Shown: positions 54,366-63,267 of the stretch, one piece after another
Numbering within the stretch: the first letter of the stretch is position 1
Layout of the letters: every line of letters starts with the position of its first letter
NCBI GenBank assembly: GCA_000432275.1
Contig: HF995302.1
Location: 1-64,000 of the forward strand
Direction of reading: 5' to 3'
DNA length: 64,000 nt
DNA from: Proteobacteria bacterium CAG:495
Lineage (GTDB): Bacteria; Pseudomonadota; Alphaproteobacteria; RF32; CAG-239
Translations under genes and position numbers: made by a program
The notes under the pieces: model-generated
What the model saw: only the letters and a program-made list of their open reading frames with translations
The model's database searches: none
What the model was told of the DNA's origin: nothing

Positions 54366-54593
54366 ATGATAACGGAAAATATGGATTTAAAAGAAATCCG
54401 CAAAGCTTTGGGGCTGGAGTTGTTTCTCCGTCGCCGGCAAAAGGGAATGAGCCTGTTCCATATGGCTCACCACATCAAAATCGACCGTCGGGTGCTAGAC
54501 CGGGCGGAAACCGGAAAACCGGTGCCGATTTATACCCTGATGCGGATAATCAGCCATTACGGCAAAAAAGTCCGCATTGAACTGGTGGAATAA
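54366..54593 (+). CDS. XRE-type helix-turn-helix protein
   Basis: A 75-residue protein with one HTH domain. LFLRRRQKGMSLFHMAHHIKIDRRVLDRAETGKPVPIYTLMRI spans the five helices in effect: GMSLFHMA is the first helix of the motif and RRVLDRAETG the recognition helix. AAAGGAG precedes the ATG. No toxin gene is adjacent. Terminators stand on both sides. Confidence 0.82.
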   Translation: MITENMDLKEIRKALGLELFLRRRQKGMSLFHMAHHIKIDRRVLDRAETGKPVPIYTLMRIISHYGKKVRIELVE

Positions 54594-54596
54594 AAA

Positions 54597-54630
54597 CAAA
54601 AAGCCCTGTTTGAACGGAGGGCTTTTTCTT
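54597..54630 (+). terminator. HTH-gene terminator
   Basis: AAAAAGCCCT/AGGGCTTTTT hairpin immediately after the stop. Confidence 0.88.
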
Positions 54631-54670
54631 AAAAAAATAAAGCCCGCTATTGCAACGGACTTTATTAAAA

Positions 54671-54747
54671 TGGCGACCCCGAGAAGATTCGAACTTCTGA
54701 CCCACAGCTTAGAAGGCTGTTGCTCTATCCAGCTGAGCTACGGGGCC
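54671..54747 (-). tRNA. tRNA-Arg (TCT)
   Basis: A 77-nt cloverleaf with encoded CCA. The acceptor stem is GGCCCCG/CGGGGTC. The anticodon stem ACAGC/GCTGT holds the loop CTTCTAA with anticodon TCT. The T-loop is GTTCGAATC. Confidence 0.96.
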
Positions 54748-54767
54748 TTGGATAAACAGTCAATAAT

Positions 54768-54844
54768 TGGTCGGGACAGCTGGATTCGAACCAGTGACAT
54801 CTTGCTCCCAAAGCAAGCGCTCTACCAGGCTGAGCTATGTCCCG
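54768..54844 (-). tRNA. tRNA-Pro (TGG)
   Basis: A 77-nt cloverleaf with encoded CCA. Acceptor stem CGGGACA/TGTCCCG. The anticodon stem CTTGC/GCAAG holds the loop TTTGGGA with anticodon TGG. The T-loop is GTTCGAATC. It lies 20 bp upstream of tRNA-Arg on the same strand, probably one transcript. Confidence 0.96.
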
Positions 54845-54992
54845 CAAAACTCAAAGAAACCTAGACCGACAACGGATTCAAATTTAAAGTCGCAACTTCC
54901 GAGTCCTTAACAGAAGCTATAATTAGCAAATTTAATTTATTTTGCAAGTATTTTTTTGCGCCGAATGCCGATTTTAAGGCAAAACCGGCACT

Positions 54993-55012
54993 CATTTGTG
55001 GTTGCACAAATG
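54993..55012. promoter_or_regulatory. Operator-like palindrome upstream of the liv operon
   Basis: CATTTGTG-GTTG-CACAAATG is a perfect 8-bp dyad. A TATAAT at 55043-55048 without a good -35 lies 31 bp further, so the dyad may be an activator site. Confidence 0.45.
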
Positions 55013-55069
55013 CATTAAATCCTTGCATTGAAAACTCAACTCTATAATATAAACCAGAAATTTAATTCG

Positions 55070-55951
55070 ATGAGTATGAGAATGTTTGTTCAGCTTTTGA
55101 TAAATACCCTGATTGTCGGTTCCGGCTATGGTCTGATTGCGATGGCTTTCCGCCTGATGTATTCGGTGTCTCCGTTTTTTAACCTGACATTGGGAACCGT
55201 TGCGGCGGCAGGGGCCTATGCCGTTTTTTATCTGACATCTTCTGCGGGATTGGCGCCGTGGTGGGCGGTTTTGCTGGCTTTGGCCATATCTGGGACATTT
55301 GCCTGGGTGCTGGAGGCTTATGCCTATCGTCCGATGCGCCGGCGGGGAGCCTCGCCGATGATACTTCTGGTGGCTTCATTGGGGTTTTACACGATTTTCG
55401 AAGCGGTCATCCATTTGCTTTTCGGACCTCAGTACCAAACTTTGGGGACCATAGATTTTTCTTCCCAGATAGATGTCTGGTTTGCCGAAATTCCCTTTGT
55501 CCAGGTCCTGACGATTGTCTCCAACGCATTAATTTACATCGGTTTGAACCATCTATTGTATCATACTTTTCTCGGCAAGCAAATCCGCGCCGTTAATGAC
55601 AGTGCGACCCTGGCTCACATTCTGGGAATGAACAATGAGCGGATTATTTTGATTGTATCGGTTTTGTCCGGCCTGATTTTGGGATTAGCCGGAATTCTGG
55701 TGGGATATGACACGGGAATGGAGCCGGCTATGGGCTTCAGCCTGTTGTTCAAGGGAATGATAGGTGCCATCATCGGCGGTATGGCTACCATGCGAGGCGC
55801 TTTTCTGGGCTCGTTTTTTCTGGCGTTTGTCGAAAATCTGGGCGTTTGGGCTTTTGCCTCCGAGTGGCGTGACGTCGTCGCTTTTGTCATCTTTATCGTC
55901 TTCCTGTATTTCCGCCCCAAAGGCATTTTCCAAAAGAAGGTGAAAAAATAA
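55070..55951 (+). CDS. livH: Branched-chain amino-acid ABC permease LivH
   Basis: A 293-residue membrane permease. LINTLIVGSGYGLIAMAFRLMYSV and FNLTLGTVAAAGAYA open the fold, and IGAIIGGMATMRGAFLGSFFLAFVENL is the cytoplasmic coupling region. The ATG at 55070 is preferred because a TATAAT box (55043) lies between it and an upstream TTG. First gene of a five-gene operon. Confidence 0.9.
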   Translation: MSMRMFVQLLINTLIVGSGYGLIAMAFRLMYSVSPFFNLTLGTVAAAGAYAVFYLTSSAGLAPWWAVLLALAISGTFAWVLEAYAYRPMRRRGASPMILLVASLGFYTIFEAVIHLLFGPQYQTLGTIDFSSQIDVWFAEIPFVQVLTIVSNALIYIGLNHLLYHTFLGKQIRAVNDSATLAHILGMNNERIILIVSVLSGLILGLAGILVGYDTGMEPAMGFSLLFKGMIGAIIGGMATMRGAFLGSFFLAFVENLGVWAFASEWRDVVAFVIFIVFLYFRPKGIFQKKVKK

Positions 55952-55962
55952 GAGGTTAAAAA

Positions 55963-56829
55963 ATGGAATACCTGATTAATCTGGCAATACTGTTTTGTAT
56001 CTACGGCACTTTGGCTTTGTCGCTGAATATGGTCGTCGGAATGGCCGGACTTCTTTCCCTTGCCCAAGCCGCTTTTTACGGCATCGGCGCATATGCCGCC
56101 GCGATTGGTATGACCGAGCTGGGGCTGGGCTTTTTCTCGACGCTGCTTTTGGGAATGCTTGCAAACGGCATTCTGGCTTTTGTTGTCGGAAAAATCCTTT
56201 CCCGCTTTCAGGGAGACTACTATGCCATTGTTTCCGCCGGATTGTCTGTTATCGTCTTTTCCGTTTTGCTCAATTGGAAAGACCTTACCAACGGGCCTCT
56301 CGGTATTTTCGGCATTCCCAAGCCGGAAATTGGGAGTTTTCGCCTGGTTTCAAACTTTTCCTATCTCGTTTTGTGTCTGGCAGCGGTTGCCTTGAGCTGC
56401 GGAATATATGTGTTGTTTGACCGCTCGTCTTTCGGACGCACCCTTAAGGCTCTGCGCGAAGACGAACAGCTGACCCGCCTGCAGGGGTACAACACCAAAC
56501 ATTTTAAAAGTATTGTTTTTGTCGTGTCGGCAATGATGTCGGGTATTGCCGGAGCAATGTTTGCCAGCTATATTTCTTTCATTGACCCCAGCACCTTCCA
56601 GCTCAAAGAAGGGATTTTTCTTTTCACGATTATCATTGTCGGCGGTTTGTCTTCGGCCAAAGGAAGCATTGCCGGTGCGCTGATATTGATTTCCTTGCCG
56701 GAAGTTTTGCGTTTCATAGGGCTGCCCTACGAGACGGCGGCTCAGCTGCAGCAGATAATCTATGGAGCGCTGTTGGTGCTGATGATGATTTTGAGACCTC
56801 AGGGGCTGTTCGGAAAGTACAGGATGTAA
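55963..56829 (+). CDS. livM: Branched-chain amino-acid ABC permease LivM
   Basis: A 288-residue permease. LALSLNMVVGMAGLLSLAQAAFYGIGAYAAA is the typical N terminus and LREDEQLTRLQGYNTKHFKS the coupling helix. ILRPQGLFG ends it. It pairs with LivH to form the channel. Confidence 0.93.
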   Translation: MEYLINLAILFCIYGTLALSLNMVVGMAGLLSLAQAAFYGIGAYAAAIGMTELGLGFFSTLLLGMLANGILAFVVGKILSRFQGDYYAIVSAGLSVIVFSVLLNWKDLTNGPLGIFGIPKPEIGSFRLVSNFSYLVLCLAAVALSCGIYVLFDRSSFGRTLKALREDEQLTRLQGYNTKHFKSIVFVVSAMMSGIAGAMFASYISFIDPSTFQLKEGIFLFTIIIVGGLSSAKGSIAGALILISLPEVLRFIGLPYETAAQLQQIIYGALLVLMMILRPQGLFGKYRM

Positions 56830-56835
56830 AACGCT

Positions 56836-57570
56836 ATGGATTATGCTATTAAAATCGAAAATTTGACCAAGCAGTTTATGGGATTAAAAGCGCTCGACGA
56901 CTTGTCGCTGGAGTTTCCCTCCGGGCAGACGACCGGTCTGATTGGCCCCAACGGTTCGGGCAAAACGACGTTAATGAACGTTCTCACCGGTATGCTTGTA
57001 CCGGAAAACGGAATGATAGAAATTAACGAACGGCGCTTTCGCAAAATCAAGCCCAATACGCTGCGGCGCCTTAAAATTGCCCGCACGTTCCAAGACGGCC
57101 GCCTTATAGAACAGCTTTCCGTTGAAGACAACCTGCTGCTGCCGGTTGCCGAAAACCGTTATTGGCACAGTTTGTTTGAGCAGCATATCGAACGTTATCG
57201 TGAACGTCTGGAAAACGTTTTGCAAACCGTTCGGCTGGCCGATTATAGATATAAAAATGCCGAAGGGCTTTCTTACGGCCAGCGTAAGCTGTTGGAAATC
57301 GGCAGGGCGCTGATGCAAAACGCCGATATCTATTTTTTTGACGAACCTTTTACCGGATTGTTTCCCGAGACGGTTCAGGATATCGTGAATATCCTGCGCG
57401 AACTCAAACAAAAAGGCAAAACCCTGATTGTGATTGAACATAATATGAACTTGATTGAACAACTTTGCGACTACACTGTCGTGCTTGATTCCGGGCGGTT
57501 GCTGGCAAAGGGAATACCCGCGGAAGTTCTTGCCGACGAGAAAGTCCGCGAAGCTTATTTGGGAAAGTGA
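56836..57570 (+). CDS. livG: Branched-chain amino-acid ABC ATPase LivG
   Basis: A 244-residue ATPase. Walker A is GPNGSGKTT, the signature is LSYGQRKLLEIGRAL, and Walker B is DIYFFDEPF. LSYGQ in place of the usual LSGGQ is common in LivG. It follows livM by 6 bp. Confidence 0.94.
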   Translation: MDYAIKIENLTKQFMGLKALDDLSLEFPSGQTTGLIGPNGSGKTTLMNVLTGMLVPENGMIEINERRFRKIKPNTLRRLKIARTFQDGRLIEQLSVEDNLLLPVAENRYWHSLFEQHIERYRERLENVLQTVRLADYRYKNAEGLSYGQRKLLEIGRALMQNADIYFFDEPFTGLFPETVQDIVNILRELKQKGKTLIVIEHNMNLIEQLCDYTVVLDSGRLLAKGIPAEVLADEKVREAYLGK

Positions 57571-57571
57571 T

Positions 57572-58675
57572 ATGAAAAGCAAATTAATCGCCGCCGTCAT
57601 ATTGGCAATTATAATAGCGGCTTTTGCGGCAAGTCGTTTTATCTCCTTCAAACAGCAGAAACCGGTGGAAACCGTTGCTCCCAAACCGCAGGTGACAATC
57701 GGCATCATTTTGCCGTTGAGCGGACGGGAAGGCGCCGTCGGCAAAGGGTTGCAGGCTGCGGCTCGCCTGGCTATCGATGATTTGCCCAAACATCGTCTGA
57801 AAAACGAATATAACTTTATCTTCAAAGACGATGAATTTGAGCCCAAAAATACGATTGCCGCGTTTACCCGGCTCCAGCATGCCGACCGCGCAAACGCCGT
57901 CATTACCTATTCGGCGCAGAGCGGCAGCGTCATCAACACGCTGGCCGAGAACGGAAAAATCATCCAGTTTAACGTTGGCAGCGCCGAACCGGCCGTCGCC
58001 AAGGGGCGTTATAACTTTGTCCACTGGACACACCCAGATGAAAGTACACGGGAAATCCTCGACCATTTCCGTCGTAACGGTTTTCAGAAAGTTGCCGTCA
58101 TTACGCCAAAAATTTCGGAAGCTTTGGCGGCAGAGAACGCTTTTCGCCAGAATTTGCCCCGTTATCCGGAAATCACGGCCAAATACTATCGTGCCAAGCC
58201 GCAGGAAAAAGATTTTCGGATGCTGTTGAGTTTTATCCGCAACTATGAGCCGGATGTCATTTTGGCATTGGTGTCGACCTCTCGGGCCAGCGATATCATT
58301 TTCCAGTATCGTGCGTCCAAACTGCCGTATCCGCTGACCAATGTGGCCAGCTTTGGGCGGCTGGACACCTTTGCCGGAGGTGAAGATATGTTTTTCAGCG
58401 ACGTTGCGCCTGCGCGTCAGGAACTGATAAAGCGTATGCAGAGCTCTCAGCCGGACATCAGCACTTTCGGCGCCGGAAATATTTATGATGCGGTAATGCT
58501 GCTGGTTGAAGCGTTTGAAGACGCGCCGACGCCGCAGCAGGCTGTCGGTGCTTTGGAAGCGCAGCGTTATTACGAGGGAATGGCCGGCCGTGCGGAACAG
58601 GATGCCGAAGGCGTTTTTCACGCCCCGTCGGTTTTGAAACAAATTAAAAACGGCCGCGCCGAAATCGAAAAATAA
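57572..58675 (+). CDS. livK: Branched-chain amino-acid-type substrate-binding protein
   Basis: A 367-residue periplasmic-binding protein of the Leu/Ile/Val family. An N-terminal hydrophobic segment (IAAVILAIIIAAFAA) acts as signal peptide or anchor. VTIGIILPLSGREGAVGKGLQAAARLAIDD is the usual beginning. The start lies one base after the livG stop; in-frame upstream starts fall within livG. The binding-protein gene lies between the two ATPase genes, a less common order. Confidence 0.88.
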   Translation: MKSKLIAAVILAIIIAAFAASRFISFKQQKPVETVAPKPQVTIGIILPLSGREGAVGKGLQAAARLAIDDLPKHRLKNEYNFIFKDDEFEPKNTIAAFTRLQHADRANAVITYSAQSGSVINTLAENGKIIQFNVGSAEPAVAKGRYNFVHWTHPDESTREILDHFRRNGFQKVAVITPKISEALAAENAFRQNLPRYPEITAKYYRAKPQEKDFRMLLSFIRNYEPDVILALVSTSRASDIIFQYRASKLPYPLTNVASFGRLDTFAGGEDMFFSDVAPARQELIKRMQSSQPDISTFGAGNIYDAVMLLVEAFEDAPTPQQAVGALEAQRYYEGMAGRAEQDAEGVFHAPSVLKQIKNGRAEIEK

Positions 58676-58698
58676 CCGGACGGACAGGGGAGAGACTT

Positions 58699-59415
58699 AT
58701 GCTGGAGTTAAGAAATATTGATGCCGGATATAACAGGCGCCTGGTTCTGAAAGACGTCTCGGTTAAAATCGACACCTCTGCGGTTACCGTAATTATGGGG
58801 CCGAACGGAGCCGGCAAGTCGACTTTGCTCAAGGTTATGTACGGCCTTATCAGGCCGGTGTCCGGCGGAATTTATTTTAATGACGTCGAAATTCGGCCGC
58901 AGCCGGCGGAACTGGTTAAAAAAGGCGTTTTTATGATTCCTCAGGGAAAGCGGGTTTTTCGTAATATGACGGTGTTGGAAAATATTGAACTGGCCGCACA
59001 TTTTTGGCCTAAACGTTTTGCTTTTCACAATCGTCTTGAAGAAATTTTAATTCATTTTCCCGATTTGAAACCGCGTTTGGATGATTTGGCCGGCAATCTT
59101 TCCGGCGGACAACAGCAGATGGTGGCTATTGCCCGCGGGCTTATAAACCAGCCCCGGCTTTTGCTTCTGGATGAACCGTCAATCGGTTTGTCTCCCAAGC
59201 TTACAGCAGATATGTTTAATAAAATCAAAGAGCTCAATACCGGCCTCGGCACCGGTTTTGTCATTGTGGAACATAATCTTAAGACTTTGTTACCGCTTAC
59301 TGATTATGCTTATATTCTGGATCAGGGGCAGGTTGTCTATGAAGGCTCGTCCCGTTCCAAGGCTTTGGATAAAATGACGGCAAGCATTTTTGAAAAGAAA
59401 GTTACCTGCGCATGA
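58699..59415 (+). CDS. livF: Branched-chain amino-acid ABC ATPase LivF
   Basis: A 238-residue ATPase. Walker A is GPNGAGKST, the signature LSGGQQQMVAIARGL, and Walker B LLLLDEPSIGLSP. QGKRVFRNMTVLENIEL is a LivF mark. The stop overlaps the next start (ATGA). Substrate could be amino acids, urea or related compounds. Confidence 0.94.
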   Translation: MLELRNIDAGYNRRLVLKDVSVKIDTSAVTVIMGPNGAGKSTLLKVMYGLIRPVSGGIYFNDVEIRPQPAELVKKGVFMIPQGKRVFRNMTVLENIELAAHFWPKRFAFHNRLEEILIHFPDLKPRLDDLAGNLSGGQQQMVAIARGLINQPRLLLLDEPSIGLSPKLTADMFNKIKELNTGLGTGFVIVEHNLKTLLPLTDYAYILDQGQVVYEGSSRSKALDKMTASIFEKKVTCA

Positions 59416-59726
59416 AAAAGTTTTCCCGCACGACTGAAGATTTTACCTGTGAGCATTGCGGTGCAAAAGTTCAGGGCAACGGCTATACAAATCATTGTCC
59501 GCACTGCTTATATTCTAAACATGTCGACGTCAACCCCGGAGATCGCGCGGCAGAATGCGGCGGTTTGATGGAACCGGCTGACCTCGAATACAAAGACGGG
59601 CGCTACATCATTGTTCATCGTTGCGTCAAATGCGGTTTTGTTCGTAAAAACAAAGTCGTCGATGCTGATGATTTTGATGCCGTACTTGAACTTTCGCGCC
59701 AAAAAACCGAACGTTTGAAGTTTTAG
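59412..59726 (+). CDS. RNHCP-domain zinc-ribbon protein
   Basis: A 104-residue protein with three Cys pairs: FTCEHCG, NHCPHC and HRCVKCGFVRKN. TNHCPHCLYSKHVDVNPGDRAAECGGLM-type order identifies the RNHCP domain, which has no established function and is thought to bind RNA. It overlaps the livF stop and precedes the EamA gene by 19 bp. Confidence 0.88.
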   Translation: MKKFSRTTEDFTCEHCGAKVQGNGYTNHCPHCLYSKHVDVNPGDRAAECGGLMEPADLEYKDGRYIIVHRCVKCGFVRKNKVVDADDFDAVLELSRQKTERLKF

Positions 59727-59745
59727 AACAGAGCAGGAGTTTCTG

Positions 59746-60717
59746 ATGAATTACGTAATGTTGGCACTGGCCGGAATCCTTTCCGGCGGGATAGTTTTCG
59801 GCGCTAAAATTCTTTTTATGTCTGGTGCCACCTTGTTTGAGGTTATGTTGTTTCCCAATCTGATTGGTGCAGCATTGTTTACGCCGTTTGTGGTCAAGGA
59901 GTTTAAACGCTTTATCGGCGTTCCTCCTGTCATAACGCTGTTGTTTACGCTTTCGGTGCTTTTGGTGAATGTGGGTGATTATGTTCCCTTGTTTATGAAC
60001 GTATCAGTAACGTTGGTGCTGTTGTTGGTTTATTTGCAGCCGATATGGACGATTATGATTGAGCGCTTTTATTTTAAAAAACATATTGCAGCGGCAGACT
60101 GGGTTATGGTTGCGGTTATGTTTGCCGGTCTGATTATTCTCATCAATCCGTTTCAGGGCATACATTATTCGCTTGTGGGTATGAGTTTGGCCTTGTTCGC
60201 CGGGTTGGGAGAGTCGGTCTGGATATTGATAACCAAATATTTTTCAAAAAAAGGAATATCTCCGGCTTCGACATACTGGTGTACCTGTTTTTATGCCGTC
60301 GTGCCGCTGGCGGTGTTGTATTTGCTGGCTAACCGTTATATGCCCAGATATGAAGACGGTTTTACTTTGTTTTCTTTCGACATCGGAACGAATTTGTGGA
60401 TTTCGTTTTTGGTGTACAGCCTGTTGATTTATACGCCGGCCAATGTACTGGTGTTTTTCAATAATAAAAATGTTCCTGCCGGCATTATCGGAATGATTTT
60501 GCTGTTGGAGCCGGTGACGGGCATTACCTTGGATATTGTCTTTTTACACAATCCTTTGACGTGGAACATCATTGTCGGCGGCGTCATTATTCTTGCTGCC
60601 AATATCGTTTTGATATTGAAAAACAGCAGTATGGCCTGTCGTCGCCATACTGCTGCGTTCAAAATGCTTTCTGAGAAAAAAAGCTATTCTTCGTCGGCCT
60701 CGTCCATACGGGATTGA
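59746..60717 (+). CDS. EamA/DMT-family transporter
   Basis: A 323-residue protein with about ten helices in two EamA repeats. GGIVFGAKILFMSGATLFEVMLFPN opens repeat one and LALFAGLGESVWILITKYF repeat two. IGMILLLEPVTGITLDIVFL is the final signature. The tail overlaps the convergent hsp20 gene by 34 bp. Substrate unknown; linkage to liv genes hints at amino-acid export. Confidence 0.85.
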   Translation: MNYVMLALAGILSGGIVFGAKILFMSGATLFEVMLFPNLIGAALFTPFVVKEFKRFIGVPPVITLLFTLSVLLVNVGDYVPLFMNVSVTLVLLLVYLQPIWTIMIERFYFKKHIAAADWVMVAVMFAGLIILINPFQGIHYSLVGMSLALFAGLGESVWILITKYFSKKGISPASTYWCTCFYAVVPLAVLYLLANRYMPRYEDGFTLFSFDIGTNLWISFLVYSLLIYTPANVLVFFNNKNVPAGIIGMILLLEPVTGITLDIVFLHNPLTWNIIVGGVIILAANIVLILKNSSMACRRHTAAFKMLSEKKSYSSSASSIRD

Positions 60718-61235
60718 CGGCGGTTGTTGCGCCCGCTTTTTGGTGAACTGCCGGAATTGCTGCGGCTGATGTTTATTTTCTTTTTCTTCTTTTGCTCATT
60801 CGGTGATTTGGGAATGGCGATTTTCAAAACCCCGTCGGCATATTCGGCGTCGGCGTTGTCAAATTGCAAATCCCAGGGCAGGGGAATGGTTCGCTTGACC
60901 ATACCGTAAGAAATTTCTGAAAAATAGCTGCCTTTGCTGTTTTCCTCGTGTTCATGTCTTTTTTCGCCGGAAATTGTCAGATATCCGTCAGAAGAGATTT
61001 CAACATCGATGTCATTTTCGGCCACACCGGGCATTTCTGCAGTGACGGTCACTTCATTCTGGTTTTCCGAAACCTCGATTTTAGGCTCCATGTCAGCCAT
61101 ATCGCTGCTGTGGGGAAAATCCAGCATATTCCAAAAATGCGAAATCAAACTGCGCATATCGCCGTGTTGATTGTTGTTGTGAATCGGAACGTTGCGTTCC
61201 TGTTCATCACGGGTCGTCATATGATTAGCCATCTT
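60684..61235 (-). CDS. Hsp20/alpha-crystallin small heat-shock protein
   Basis: A 183-residue holdase chaperone. The alpha-crystallin domain runs about 52-145: PKIEVSENQNEVTVTAEMPGVAENDIDVEIS, LTISGEKRHE and the GVLKIAIPKSP strand. The tail is Lys-, Ser- and Arg-rich without an obvious IXI motif. The ATG at 61235 follows AAGGAG; an upstream TTG is less likely. Confidence 0.92.
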   Translation of the reverse strand, partial: KMANHMTTRDEQERNVPIHNNNQHGDMRSLISHFWNMLDFPHSSDMADMEPKIEVSENQNEVTVTAEMPGVAENDIDVEISSDGYLTISGEKRHEHEENSKGSYFSEISYGMVKRTIPLPWDLQFDNADAEYADGVLKIAIPKSPNEQKKKKKINISRSNSGSSPKSGRNNRRQSRMDEADEE

Positions 61236-61280
61236 ATATTCTCCTTTTTCCAAAATGATTGTTGTCTGAATTAAAAAGGC

Positions 61281-61532
61281 TTAGGCCTCATGTTCCAGTT
61301 CTTCCAATTTTGCTTTGGCCTTTTCAATTTCTTTTGCATTGCTTAGGCCGTTGCCCGCACGATTCATATAAAACACCAGCCGGCGCAACGCCAGAGCAGG
61401 GTCGTTGTGCGCTCCTTTCATCAGAACTTTTACTATTTCTGGCGCTTTTTGGGTAAAAGTTCCCGCGGGGGCGTGCCATTTCAGATGTTCGTCGGCCTCC
61501 TCGGACCAATAGGGATTTTCATCTTCAAGCAT
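61281..61532 (-). CDS. DUF3175-like small protein
   Basis: An 83-residue protein with W in NPYWSEEAD, GTFTQKAPEIVKVLM, ALRRLVFYMNRAGNGL and a terminal AKAKLEELE, matching the DUF3175 pattern (Ft..P..IA..L, FYiNRAGk.L, AK..L). Function unknown. It lies 45 bp upstream of hsp20, so the pair may be stress-induced together. AAAGGAGA precedes the ATG. Confidence 0.75.
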   Translation of the reverse strand: MLEDENPYWSEEADEHLKWHAPAGTFTQKAPEIVKVLMKGAHNDPALALRRLVFYMNRAGNGLSNAKEIEKAKAKLEELEHEA

Positions 61533-61604
61533 AAGCGTCTCCTTTGTTAAACACCTTTAAAATAAGCACGGCTCTATACGGATTAAATAAGCATAAAGGA
61601 TAAA

Positions 61605-61630
61605 AAATCCCGGGCACTGGGCCCGGGACT
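61605..61630 (-). terminator. Terminator after the Cys-rich fragment
   Basis: TCCCGGGC/GCCCGGGA hairpin with TTTTTT on the minus strand, about 20 bp after the fragment's stop. Confidence 0.85.
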
Positions 61631-61647
61631 GAGACTGAACGTTTTTG

Positions 61648-62041
61648 TTAACGGGAGCACGTTAACCCGTCTACCTTTCCGTCGAACGGATTAGGATACA
61701 AGCTGCAACAGGTATCGTAACATCTTCCCGTATAAATGTTGCAGGGAGAACAGTTTTTATAACATTTGTAACACGTCAGCCCATGGAAGTTTTCTCGGTA
61801 GCAGGTCAGATAATCAGATGATGCGTCAACAGTAGAACTGTAACCGCCATCCTGACAGGTCCATGCGCGACATTTATAACAAGTGCCGGATCTTTCACCG
61901 CAAGAACAGACTTTAGAGGTTGTTCCTATGTTTTTCTGCGATGACGGGCAGGATGATTCCTGGTACCCGCTAGGACAGCTATAGCTGTGGGTATGCGCCG
62001 GGGCTTTGTAACAGGTTCCCGAAGCAGCACCGCAATTATAC
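61648..62041 (-). pseudogene. 5'-truncated Cys-rich repeat gene, no start codon
   Basis: An open frame of about 130 codons ends at TAA (61648) and begins right after an in-frame stop near 62063, with no ATG, GTG or TTG. It encodes CGAASGTCYKAPAHTHSYSC, then CPSGY, SKVCSCGE, SGTCYKC and further Cys-rich sequence. The first about 70 bp are close to 291-364 at the other end of the window, even at DNA level. It may be a relic or a silent donor for recombination with expressed copies. The terminator is retained. Confidence 0.7.
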
Positions 62042-62117
62042 AGACTGTTTAAGGATGATATTTATCTTATTGGAACTGTCGCTTAGTTTAGAAAAGTGAT
62101 ATGTTTCATTTTATAAA

Positions 62118-62152
62118 ACAGGAGCAGCCAAATAACAGCTCCTGTTTTTTTG
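62118..62152. terminator. Terminator after the CLec gene
   Basis: ACAGGAGC/GCTCCTGT hairpin, T-rich on both sides, about 20 bp after the gene at 62171. Confidence 0.82.
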
Positions 62153-62170
62153 TGGTGCGTCATATGTAAT

Positions 62171-63256
62171 TTAAAAATTTATGACAGGAAAGTAAACAAC
62201 AGGAGTATACCCTGTATTGCTTAAAGTAATATCCGTCAGGCTGTAACTGCATGGATCTTGTTCATGATCGGATGTGTTGCATGAATTGCTAAGTTTTATA
62301 CCGCTGATATGCTCTCCCTGTACGGTGCTTGATATGAGAGGTGTAGTATTATAATCTGCGTGGTATGTTATGTTAAGCTTACGATAACTGTTTAATACCA
62401 TATTAAAGTTCATTCCGATGAGTTTAAGCTCCGATTGGGAGGGAATAAACCAATCTCCGGCATTAGTGCCGGCTGTTTTATATTCCAGAACATCCGTATA
62501 AGGATTCTCCCTCAAATTGGAGGTAATTTCTTTAACTCTATTACTGGCAGCATAAAACACGCTTCGAATCTGATTTAAGTCATTAAGTTGAAGCTGTTTA
62601 GCCCGGCTCTGAATATCGTCTTCCGAACAGCCGATGCAGCTTCTTCGGACTTCATCCAAATAAGTGTCCAAACCGTTTTGTATGGCAGCGGTCAATGGCG
62701 CAATAAAGTCATCGAGTTCGGCAGTTATCTCTGTTGTATAGTTTGATAGAGACAGGGCCAGCTTTTGGGTATTTTTTTTGCCGTCCTCATCTGTTTTAAG
62801 TTTGTTATAAGGTAAATACAAAGTAAAGCTCATCGGCAGTTTTTGCGTGAGAGTATGACCCGAAGCACTGGCAGGGGTAAAATAAAACATTTTCTGTAAG
62901 TAATCGCCCGTATATAGTACAGATCCTTTTGACGATAAGGCCAACGCCAGTTTTTGATTAGAATCAAAGACAATTCCAATCGGCGTCTTGCCTGTTACCG
63001 GGTTGGATGACGTTGTCATGTCCGAAAACAAAATGTCGCCGATGGCAATCTGTGCCATATATTTTTTTGAGCAAAAAACTTTGGTGTCGTCGAAGGGACA
63101 GCGTAAAATATCCAATCCCGCGCACATTGCCGCAGTTTTGTTGTATCCGAGATTTTCGCAGGAAGGCGGGGTGACACAGGTCTGAGCGAGAGTTTGAGAC
63201 GTAAGCGCCGCTGCGGCGAATACCGCGGCAAGCAAAAGAGTCGGTAGTCTATTCAT
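62171..63256 (-). CDS. Secreted protein with CLec/DUF1566-like domain
   Basis: A 361-residue protein. A signal peptide (LLLAAVFAAAALTSQTLAQ) leads to a Cys-rich start with spaced C residues (CVTPPSCENLGY, AMCAGLDILRCPFD). Then IGDILFSDMTTSSNP, KTPIGIVFDSNQKLALAL and GDWFIPSQSELKLIGMNF match FGE/DUF1566-like CLec domains. The last 100 residues are Asn/Thr/Ser-rich, without the NNC codon bias seen at 23606. It is 11 bp after the Cys-rich gene on the same strand, so they form an operon. Function is unknown; adhesion is a guess. Confidence 0.7.
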   Translation of the reverse strand: MNRLPTLLLAAVFAAAALTSQTLAQTCVTPPSCENLGYNKTAAMCAGLDILRCPFDDTKVFCSKKYMAQIAIGDILFSDMTTSSNPVTGKTPIGIVFDSNQKLALALSSKGSVLYTGDYLQKMFYFTPASASGHTLTQKLPMSFTLYLPYNKLKTDEDGKKNTQKLALSLSNYTTEITAELDDFIAPLTAAIQNGLDTYLDEVRRSCIGCSEDDIQSRAKQLQLNDLNQIRSVFYAASNRVKEITSNLRENPYTDVLEYKTAGTNAGDWFIPSQSELKLIGMNFNMVLNSYRKLNITYHADYNTTPLISSTVQGEHISGIKLSNSCNTSDHEQDPCSYSLTDITLSNTGYTPVVYFPVINF

Positions 63257-63267
63257 TACAAGTCTCC

